From NCBI GenBank assembly GCA_037447655.1, contig JBBHKE010002394.1, forward strand, positions 25,176 to 89,054: a stretch of 63,879 nt of DNA, written 5' to 3'. Position 1 is the stretch's first letter; every line of letters starts with the position of its first letter. Of the stretch, positions 47,901 through 59,900 are shown piece by piece. The DNA comes from Zygnema cylindricum (lineage: Eukaryota; Streptophyta; Zygnematophyceae; Zygnematales; Zygnemataceae). The translations under genes and the position numbers were made by a program. The notes beneath the pieces are model-generated. The model was not told where the DNA came from. It saw only the letters and a program-made list of their open reading frames with translations, and did not search any database.

Positions 47901-50900
47901 ACCTGATGTAACCATACCCCAAATAAGTAGTTATATGAATTACAGAATTAGTACTTTTTTGTCGGTTACATTTTGCGGCGTCTACCTTGAAATCTCTGAA
48001 CGAAAATCACGTCATACGTGGTGTATCAGACAATATGTCTTTTTCGCTAAAATAACATATTAAAAAAAATATAAAATATTAAATTTAAAAAATACTGTAT
48101 ATCGCGATGATTTATGTTGGTCTCGGTACGATATATCGAGGATTCTGCTCGATCCATATTCGAAAAATATTATAGTCGGATGGAGCGATTTCTTTGTGGA
48201 TGAAAACCTGAAAACTATAGGACGGTTAGTGTTTTCGCCCGCACCCTTACGAGAATCATAATCGTATCTTTTATAATGTTGTTTTTCAAAAAATCACCAA
48301 AAACTAATACGGCGTGGTATTGTAGAGTACAAAATTATGTAAAATACCTCACTTTTAGTTTGATGTAAATGCACCGTAAAGCATAAGTTAGGTGACTAGG
48401 TAACCTTAAACGACAACATATAAACCGTAATTATAGAGTATGTTACGCATTGCATTGGTTTGGTTCCGTAAGGTAAGTGTGGCCGCATGCTACATTGCGT
48501 CTCACTTTGTATTCCGTACGTTTAGGTTCACGGAAGTCCATGTTTCGTTTTTCTTCCGTTTGGTTGTGTGTATGTTTTCTAGTGTTGTGTATCGACAGGG
48601 TTTTGTCGATAATCGATATGTACCTTTTTTTGGCTTGTCGATAATCGATACACTGGCACGATATATTGACACCAGTGTTATCGCCGATTAAATCTCGATA
48701 TTATCTGTTTTTTATCGTGATAACACTGGTACTGATAACTATCGGCGATAATTATACGGTTCATACCGTACGGCTGTACGGTTTATGTCGTCATACTGAA
48801 CGTTCATTATTCCATTCCACAGGTTACGAAACAATTTGTTACACCTGACATGCCAAGCTATATACAGTAAAAAATATAATCCATGATATTATAAAGCACT
48901 ATTATATAGCGTACTAAATTTTTTCCACTTATCGCCGATAGTGAATTTGTTGGTCTCGGAGCGATATATTGAGACCATGACCTTTCGATAACCGATAACT
49001 ATCGGGTTCGATAACTGATAACTATAACCTGATAACTGATAACTATCTGTATCGGTGTTATCGTAATAAATTTCTTGCCGATGCACATCACTAATATTTT
49101 CTTACTGCGCACTCTATTTGTGCTCGGATTGTGTAGTGGTCTGATAGTGTGTAGTGGTACTATCAGAATATCATAGTACATGTTGTGTGCATATTGCACG
49201 TGTGAGGGGTCTTTGCCGTTGAACAGAGACCTTTTTGTTCCCGTGTTGAGGCATTAAAGGTAACCATTTTGTGAGTGTGATTGGTAACCAACGATTTTTT
49301 TGGTATTTTCTCGTGTGTTGCATAGCGTATTAGGATATGCAATGTGGGGATTTACACCTAAGTTGTAATGTTTGTTCTTATTTACTGCTGGTCAATTTTG
49401 TCGCACGTCACGTCGCGCATTGTTGTTCTAAGACAACTGCTGGTTCAGAAAACGATGTAAAAGCAGCAGTAGTTATTTCAGAAGTAAAACAAACAGGAAG
49501 CTTCCACAAAAATCCGGTCCGAAACAACAACTTCAATAGAATATAGAACACAATTTAGGTACACAATAGCCCTATAAATTTAATACAATGTAGATAACAA
49601 CTGGAAGAACACATACAAAAAATTACACAAAATTCTGTTCAAAGATATGTGAGATATTCACAGATAAAATTGTCAAAAACTTCATACATAATTTTTGATT
49701 CAAAAGTGTTATTTAACTCCCAAATTTGCCTAAGTCCTACTTTTATACTCTGAGGCTATTCTGCTGATTGTACGGAGGCACACCAGCCGTACGACTAACT
49801 ACCTCACATAGCTAATAGTGTGAGTATACCCGAATACACAAAGTAAGTCATAAGCAAAACGTACGACGCTAATTAACTAATCAACTAGATGCCAAACGTT
49901 TTTTTTACAGTACTTCGACATCAGATTCAGACTGTGGCGTAGAATTATCATGAATTTAGTCATGCTTCGTCAACATTTGTCGGCGTCCTCTGTCCGCCAT
50001 TCATCCACTGAATTCGGCACCGTAGATGTGCCTCAATAGATGCGAATAAATTAAAGATTTTAGTGAACAGGAAAACAGACTCTTCCAGGACTACACCATA
50101 GTGATGGTTTTACTTGTGCTAACCGTATGAGAAGTTCACAAAGCATGACGACTGCTTGGGATTGCAAACAAAGTAGTACTACTCATAACCTCTACACTGT
50201 ACGAACCATCGTTAGTAGATTAAAACAATTTTAGGACAATCAAAGGCGTTCAAATTTGTGATTGGCCGCTAGATTTGCATCTTGAGGCAAGGAGTTGTAA
50301 GGTAACCGACATACCCTTCAATCGTGGTGTCACGATTTAAAATCGGAAAATTGTTAATATCTTATAACGATAAGCGGTGTATCTCGAAGTAAACAATTTG
50401 AGCAAGATTATCTCGTTCTATACCGGTTTATTCACTCTACATTGGACGTGCTCATTTTGTTTTTTTTGCAGGTCTGTGCTTTTCGGAGTCGAGTAAATCC
50501 ACCCGGACCGTGTACTAGTTGGTATAGCATGAAATCTGGAGAGACCTGCAGTTCAGTGATAAAAGATAAGCTACGAGGCAATGGCACTCTTTTCTATTTG
50601 CTCAATCCTGGAATTTACTGTGACAGTTACTTGTTTTCGGAACAAGCAAGTTTTCTCGGTCCGAAACAGGTAATCTTTGACCCATTTCCAAATTATCCAT
50701 ATAAATAAAAGACATCGATAAGGCTTTTCCCCTCAGCTTCTCACATTCCCATAACCTTAACAAAGTTCTTTAATGTCTCCCGACACATTTTGCCCCACCG
50801 TGTGAGTACTTTTTTTGCTACTCTCTTTAATAACTGCCATAATCTCATACTTTGAGATAGTCAATTATCCCATTTATGTTGTGACACACAGTATGCTTCC

Positions 50901-53900
50901 AATTATATTTGCTTCAAAATGTGTGTATTTTTTTCACTCATTCGTTTGTGCATTCTGTCCCACATAGAAAAAATGTCGGTTGAAGAGTTTGATGACAGTA
51001 TAAAATTTTTAAGTTTCTCTTTCTACATCATAACTGTCACTGCAAAAACATACAAGAAGCTTATTCGCATAGTTATTTCACAAGACAAGAGTACTAGTTT
51101 GTGATTTGGGAAAAGACGAAACTATTCACACTGTTGATACATAGAATATTATTCGTTCCTGATCGACAAATGATAAACGTTTGGATTCAACTGAAAGTTC
51201 ATCATACACAAAATATGACCAATAAACGTGAGATGTACAAACAAAAATGGTTGCAACTTGTTGAGAATGTTTCTTTTCCAATCCTTCACAAAATGATTTT
51301 TTTTAAATGGCCTCCTCAACATCCGACCTTAGGTGATGAGGTTTCCATGACTCTGAGGCTATTCTGCTGATTGTACGGAGGCACACCAGCCGTACGACTA
51401 ACTACCTCACATAGCTAATAGTGTGAGTATACCCGAATACACAAAGTAAGTCATAAGCAAAACGTACGACGATAATTAACTAATCAACTAGATGCCAAAC
51501 GTCTTTTTTACAGTACTTCGACATCAGATTCAGACTGTGGCGTAGAATTATCATGAATTTAGTCATGCTTCGTCAACATTTGTCGGCGTCCTCTGTCCGC
51601 CATTCATCCACTGAATTCGGCACCGTAGATATGCCTCCACATGTTTCTTTGGTTCTCCTGAATATCCGTACTGCCACAGAGGATGTTCCGGAGCGTATGC
51701 CCTAACGAGACAACGAGTGTCCACAAAGTGAATGAAATAGTAAACTTCCCAACGTCAGTGTAACACTAATTCGGGTTCATACTGAACAGACTTCCCAAAT
51801 TATTCTAAGGGTACTTTCGCATGTGCTAAAGTTACAGTTTTTTTTGTCGTTTTCCTCCATAAGTTAGAAAAAAAAAGAGAAAATCAGCAGCTATACCAGA
51901 AAATTGAAGTTACCGCCGTACAAGTTGCGTTACCTTGAAACTTTACATGTACTGCAGTTTGTCGTCTGTCGTCTAGTTGGTCTAAAATAGACCGCAGAAG
52001 CCACCCAAACTATCATGCAAAAAAAGCTAAGCAAAAATAGGTCGACGAACAATCATTTGAAATGCATCCTCCATTTAACATACAACAACATTTAGGGTTT
52101 CATGGAATAATCAACATAAATAAACCCTATGACATCATCTAAGGTTTGATGGAATAATCGACATAAACAAACCCTAGGACAAATGCATAAACAATGCATA
52201 TCAAACATATATAAAATAACATAAATAAATAATAAAGACAAATGCATTTCATATAAACAAAAGTATAATCAAAGTATAATTAAATAATCATTATATCATT
52301 CAAAGTGCATGACCTAATCGATAACCCTAAAAGTCTACATCTTCGGTCCCCACTTTACTAACCAGCATTGATGATTTATTCTAATGAAGCTCAAATCTAT
52401 ATATACACTTGTGAGCTGTTAACAAATCACTAAGTGTCAAAATAACCAACGTAAATTACGTAACTGTCATTAAATCAAACTAATCGTAAGCGTACACCTG
52501 AAAGTCAAGCAATCGTAAGCGTACACTTGTCTACAAGTACGACATCGTACACACACAAATTAAACTATCAAAACCCTAATTGATCACTTAAATACAAACA
52601 TCATAATCAACACTAATTTATAATGATGTAAAAGACAAAACAATGTTACTCCAAATATTTACACCGACGCATCCATAAATCCGCGTCATAAGTGACAACT
52701 TGCTTAGTCACTTGTCGATAAGTCCACGTAGTGAACCGACATCGCATATGTACGGTCCACTAGATAATGTGTCATAAAAACAATGTGGTCCCTTAAAATT
52801 ATCGGCGGACGTCGTCCGCCCTCCACGTGTACCTCGAACAACTTGCCGAAATCAATTCGTACGATCCAAATCCTGTTCGTACCGAAAACACGTACTTCGT
52901 CATAAATGCGCCTTGTCGCATTTAAGGTACACGTCATTTTCGATAAATGCATGTCGCAATAAGCGACAACTTAAAGTACACCTGTCAAATACGACGCTCC
53001 GTACCGGCGGCGTCCCATGTAATAAATTTCATCTGTCGCATTATGTTTCGTACGTGCGACGTACCATTTTACGATTTTACATACTTCGAATATCATACAT
53101 CGGATCGTTTCGCGATCCGCCGTCCATTTCACTTTTGTATTCCGTATTATTCGTACGCTTCTTCGCGTCACTCAATTTTGTAATTTACGTCACTTTAAAT
53201 TCATTCGTACAATTACCCCCCAATCCATAAATCCTTTCGAACCGCCACAGTATATCACGTAGATGTATACGCACGAAACATCGCGTGCGCACCAAATTTC
53301 ATGTACGCACGAAACTAAATCTTCAAAAACAACACTCCCCCGAAAATTTAGTTTTGTGCATCCATTATGCCACGTCATCAGCTGTCACACTGTCACCTCC
53401 ATCTGAATCCGCCAAATGCCTCCGACAGAATTTTCCACTTGTTCCACCATCGCTTCCGCTGCCTTCATATGCCTTCCAAGTTTCATAATACATAATATAT
53501 ATTTTCATTTTCCGATTACAACAAAATTTTATCTTTTCTCAACAATATCTAAATCTGAATCTACTTCTCACAATTCTGTCACAAATCAACTAAGAATTAA
53601 AACCAAACGATCACACTAATAATATATCCCAACTCAAAATTTGTACCTCAACCATATCAAATCTAGATTTCAAAATTTTTTCTTTTCTTTTCCATTTAAT
53701 AATCTGATCCCAAAATTTCCCATATAACAAATAGTATTTTCCCAAAAATTCTAATAATGTCACATTTCCCAAAAATTTCCAACAACTCAAAATCTACATT
53801 ACAAATCCAATTTTCAACAATCATCGATCCACAAAATTTGGATCTCTCCACCACATGTCAAAACTCCACCTTCCGGATCTCTCTCCCCCAAACGTCGAAT

Positions 53901-56900
53901 CTCCACCTTTCACATCTCTCCATCAACCGAATATGTATTTTCCAAAAATAAAATATCATTTCTCATAATTAATCATTTTCATTGAGGGTAGACATTTCGG
54001 CACTGTCACTAAGTTAACCCTTGGGGCGATGCAAGATTAAACTCGGCACATACCAACACTATGATAAGGTTGATCTCATGGGTATAGAGACACCATTACT
54101 GCAATACAACCTGCAAGGACAATATTAACCCGCTACAATGCGTGTGACAAAAACCTACATCGACTTAACCTAACATATGATAGATGGGGTGTGGGCCCAT
54201 AACCTGTTGTTCTTTGGTCTAAAATAGACCGCAGAAGCCACCCAAACTATCATGCAAAAAAGCTAAGCAAAAATAGGTCGACGAACAATCATTTGAAATG
54301 CATCCTCCATTTAACATACAACAACATTTAGGGTTTCATGGAATAATCAACATAAATAAACCCTATGACATCATCTAAGGTTTGATGGAATAATCGACAT
54401 AAACAAACCCTAGGACAAATGCATAAACAATGCATATCAAACATATATAAAATAACATAAATAAATAATAAAGACAAATGCATTTCATATAAACAAAAGT
54501 ATAATCAAAGTATAATTAAATAATCATTATATCATTCAAAGTGCATGACCTAATCGATAACCCTAAAAGTCTACATCTTCGGTCCCCACTTTACTAACCA
54601 GCATTGATGATTTATTCTAATGAAGCTCAAATCTATATATACACTTGTGAGCTGTTAACAAATCACTAAGTGTCAAAATAACCAACGTAAATTACGTAAC
54701 TGTCATTAAATCAAACTAATCGTAAGCGTACACCTGAAAGTCAAGCAATCGTAAGCGTACACTTGTCTACAAGTACGACATCGTACACACACAAATTAAA
54801 CTATCAAAACCCTAATTGATCACTTAAATACAAACATCATAATCAACACTAATTTATAATGATGTAAAAGACAAAACAATGTTACTCCAAATATTTACAC
54901 CGACGCATCCATAAATCCGCGTCATAAGTGACAACTTGCTTAGTCACTTGTCGATAAGTCCACGTAGTGAACCGACATCGCATATGTACGGTCCACTAGA
55001 TAATGTGTCATAAAAACAATGTGGTCCCTTAAAATTATCGGCGGACGTCGTCCGCCCTCCACGTGTACCTCGAACAACTTGCCGAAATCAATTCGTACGA
55101 TCCAAATCCTGTTCGTACCGAAAACACGTACTTCGTCATAAATGCGCCTTGTCGCATTTAAGGTACACGTCATTTTCGATAAATGCATGTCGCAATAAGC
55201 GACAACTTAAAGTACACCTGTCAAATACGACGCTCCGTACCGGCGGCGTCCCATGTAATAAATTTCATCTGTCGCATTATGTTTCGTACGTGCGACGTAC
55301 CATTTTACGATTTTACATACTTCGAATATCATACATCGGATCGTTTCGCGATCCGCCGTCCATTTCACTTTTGTATTCCGTATTATTCGTACGCTTATTC
55401 GCGTCACTCAATTTTGTAATTTACGTCACTTTAAATTCATTCGTACAATTACCCCCCAATCCATAAATCCTTTCGAACCGCCACAGTATATCACGTAGAT
55501 GTATACGCACGAAACGTCGCGTGCGCACCAAATTTCATGTACGCACGAAACTAAATCTTCAAAAACAACACAGTTTGTCATCTAGCGCATTTCGACCCAC
55601 TTTCGCATCCTTTCAGCTCATCTTCAAACTTTATTTAAAATCACCCCGCGAGGTGATTTTAAATAAAGTTCCATGAGGTGAGCGAATAGGCAGATGCTGT
55701 CGCACGTGTCGTCGGAAGTTTTTGACAATTTTGTGCCGGTTGTACCAAAAAATAAACCCACTGCACGTTTCCAGCCTATGCGTGACTTTTTTCCGTGCAT
55801 TTTTTTCCGTTTAGGGGCCGTGGAGTGGGTCTCGACCAACGGACGCCATTGCACAAAAGCGAAGTCCATGAAAGCGCCTCTCTCTCGCTCCCGCTCCCAC
55901 TACCGCGTCTATCTCACAATTCTTACAATGAAAAACGTCAATAATGCTATCAATGAAAAATCTCTAAAAACAATTTTTTTGACTATGTTTGGGCGTATTT
56001 TTATGGCAAGTAGAGTGAGAAAATACTAAAAAACAAATACGGGAAACCATGGCGGAAACTTTAGAATTTGTGACGTCGACGTGTCATAATTTGAGCATGA
56101 CGTCAAAATGTCACAAACCCTTAACATCTACAATGTCACGAGGTGCTAGACGCCTACAACCATCGCTATTTTGTAAACGTCATCAATTGTCGCGAATTTT
56201 GTAGTCTTCTACAACGGTCACAAATTATACCCGCGTCTACATCCGTCACAATCTAAAGTAAGGACTTCATTTCTTTACATACGAATGCTCTGAAAGTAGT
56301 ACGGAGAATCTTCGCTAAAAACAAAGTTACAAGACTAAAGTTTCGTTTACATGTGAAAGTACCCTAAGTCCCGAAACTCTCTCTCTCTCTCACACCCAAG
56401 GCATAAAGAGGACTAAAGCTTTCAAAAAAACACGCATTTCATTTCATTTTGTTTCGTTTAGTTTCATTATTACTTTTAGTTACGTTTGTGATATTTGGAT
56501 GTACGATTCATGTATACGGTTTGATTAAAGTTTTCGTACAAGACTGTCAGTACTGTAGTTTAAGTTCCTGAGTGGTATGTCTCGTATTTTCGTTTCGTTT
56601 AAGTAACATTTGCCGTACAATACTTCTAGATGTTTTGTTTCGACTAGTTTCAGTTTGGGTCTAAGTGCATGCGATGCTTCTATGATTTGATTTCGAGAAT
56701 CAATCTGGCGACTAAGTTGAAAAGCCAGCTAGTGAGGGAATTAGAATTAATCAATGAGAAATCACGAAGTTATCAATGTAGAATCAATGTGTAAGTAATG
56801 TAAGAGAATCATTACGATTGTATGTTTACTCGAGCTACTCTTGTCTTCATCTTATAATCATGGGCATCCAATGTTTGTATCGTGAGCTGGTTGATATTCT

Positions 56901-59900
56901 ATTTGAGTTGAAATTCGCTTCCGCATTGAGAAATTTGTCAATTTTGTGCGCATTCCGATTGTGTGTCGATCCCGTCACTAGTATCCCTCGGGATATTAAT
57001 CCAAGAAAAATAAGATTTTATTCCTGTAAAATCGTGACCCGTGGATGGCCTTCAAATTTTCATTGAAAATGTACCTTGTCGGATCACGTCCGACAATCAT
57101 GTCAATTTAAAAAATAAGTCATGCACGAGGTGCATTTTGCTGTTTTAAATTACCCCAAACGTAGCCTTTTCTGATTCGCAAATGAATGACACATTGGAAA
57201 TGCTCAATCTCCAAGGGCTACGACTGTTACATACGACAATGAAACAAAAAGCTCTTTATTTTAATTTCAAAGACCCCTTAGTTGGCTGCGTATAATATTG
57301 AGTGGATGTGAAATAGTGATTCAAAAGTGTTGCCTCAAGTTCATCTGGTTGATCTGATGTCAATCAATAGAAGGTTTTCAGCATGAGTACGAGCTTAATA
57401 TTTTGGAAAAGTATAAGTGGTATTCTTGTACTTGAGAAAAATGAAAGGACGCCATTTTTCCTTACGATAGTGCAAAAACTTCAGATGTAGCTATCAAGAT
57501 CTATGAGGCTCGGAAAATTCGAAGCGCACCGAGTAAGATGATGACGCTTTGCATTTAGTAGGATAGCCTCGGTGATTTTTCCAAGTTTTATCAAGCATTT
57601 TGCTACCAATACGCTAAAAAATCTTTAGCCCAAATATTGAGTTTACTCAGTTGAAGTCACCAAGTCTTACCAAGTCTCACCAAGTCTTACCAAGTCTAGC
57701 AAGCGCAGTTTGGAATATGTTTGCTGTAGTTATTTAAGAAAGATGCTGATGCTCGACACAATTAGTACGAATTGGTCTAACTGATTTTGGATGTGGGGAA
57801 ACCACTAAACTGATACATATGAAGGATTAATGAGAGGACTTTTAGGTCGAGTTAAGGGTTAGTGATGAAACTAAGGATCAATGGTGGGCTTAGTCTGTCA
57901 TAAAGAACAATGCGTCATCAATTCATTAAATAACCTGTTCGATGCTAGCAAAAAAAATACATGTAAATTGATTTGTTGTACATATTGTATGGTCGGCATC
58001 TCAACTGTTCGTCTATTACAGACATTGGCGATGTTTCAAACACAGTCAGTCAAATTTTTCATTTTGCTTCTTCATTTTTTCAAACAAACGAAACGAAAGA
58101 CCTAAGCTTCTCAATGTTTGTGTAAACCTGTTCAGGTAAGTGCACTTTTCTTAAAGGAATGGTTGTTCAGGGAAATGATTTGAAAGTCCTGATTACAAAT
58201 AACCCAAGTCAGTGTTGCGCCGAATGCAAATTTCAACCTGGCTGTGTCACATACACCTTCAACACAGCCAAAAAATTATGCCGACTGAAGGCGTCAGGCA
58301 ATATGGTTCCAGACAGCCAATCTATTTCAGGGATGCCGAATTCAGGTAAGCCTCTCCCGGAATTTGAGAACACGAACAAATTCTGTTCTTTCATTTTTTT
58401 TTGTGGGGATTCCTTAGCAAACCATCTTTCTATGCAAGCGTATTTTGTGTGCAACAAATTGGTAAACAGGCTGCCAATACAACGTACATAGGTATGCATC
58501 TAATTCTATAGCTACTGATATTGGGTGTGTTTATTGAGTGTGCTTATTGGGCTTGCTTTTATTTGACAGAAAACGATCCATGCAACTTGGTGAACATTGA
58601 CACATTCAATGGTGGAAGCAATCATTTCCCTGGAAAGATGAATCCATGTGGAGGTGGAAGTTGCATCCCTGCGGGTAAAACATACACGTGTAAATGTCTG
58701 GCTAACTTCACCGTTGTCATCAACAGCGACAAGACACAAACATGTGCACCAGGTTCGTTTCCAGCCTTGCAACAATTTTGTGTTTGTCCTTTTGAGATGC
58801 TTATACCCAAATCTATCAAAAAGAGTTAGTTATAACCGAATCTAGCAAAAAGAGTTAGTTTTTTCGTACATATTTTCGTATTCAATGTGTCAATCGACGA
58901 CAACCTTTGAACCACAACAACACAGTGCACCTTTGTGCATAAGGTGATTACCCAATCTTGTGCTTTTGTCTGGCCCGATAGAAAAATTTCTGTAAAACTA
59001 TACCAAATGACCAGCCTACTCTATACTCTATATTCATGAATGGTGTTCATAAGCTAGAATTTCTGACATAATAAGCTCAAATTCTTGAAATGGGTAATAA
59101 AGTCATTAGAAATGAAGTGCCAAAATTTTATGATCATCGACCTTGGGTCCTAGATTTTAAACAAGAAAAGTAACTCTCCAGGGGATTCTGATGTTTTGTG
59201 GAAAAAGTAATATGTGTCTGTTCCATTAAAGTGCAAAGGTGAGGAAAATGTCAGAGTTTGTAGTCCGTTTCTTACCTGGGGGACTTGTCATGCATCAGAT
59301 TGGTTACAATATCAAGAGTGAAAATCTCATTGTGGCTCTGCTTTACTTGACGATGTTTTCAGAATCCAAAGCATTTCTCATAATTTTCTTACTCTCATAT
59401 AAGTTGCGCATGTGGTGTTTAGTTTTACAATCGAATCTGTTTAGAGTATTTATAAATTAATAGCTTATATCTAATAAGTTTGTATTTTGGAAAAATTATT
59501 GGGGATAATTACACAACATTAGAGAGCTTCTGCTTGACATTAACCAATCTTGCATCCCTCACTGATGGCTTCAGTTAGTTCTCTGTTAAAATATTGCAGT
59601 ATCTCCATGTACGTTTACGGACAAAAATCCATGCGACACGGGAGAATGTGTGGACTCCAACAACCCACCTGGGAGCTACACGTGTATCTGTCCCCTCGGC
59701 TATGTTATGGACGCATCGGAAGGTCCAGTTACTTGTGCATTCGGTATATCTTTCCTCTTCCATTTCCTCCTGTTAATACTATTGTTAATACTATTGCTCT
59801 CCAGCAATAGGGACACTACCAGAATACTATTGCTCTACTATTGTTAATACTATTGCTCTACAGCAACAGGGACACTACCAGAAGCTGCAGAGTCACCCAT

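Larger units (their letters stand above)
51960..55570 (-). mobile_element. Non-autonomous LTR retrotransposon with long LTRs and short internal region
   Basis: LTRs 51960-53334 and 54205-55570 (~1.37 kb each), nearly identical apart from the outermost ~17 bases. A 5-bp target duplication CAGTT lies at 51955-51959 and 55571-55575. On the minus strand the primer-binding site GGTTATGGGCCCA sits directly after the 5' LTR (54204-54192), and a purine tract CGGGGGAG precedes the 3' LTR (53342-53335). The 870-base internal region has no gag or pol. It shares its primer-binding site with the copia elements here, so it was probably moved by copia proteins. Recent insertion. Confidence 0.88.

Noticed and set aside
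52120-52600. Telomere-like AACCCTAA motifs
   Set aside because: Only scattered single units inside an LTR, not an array.
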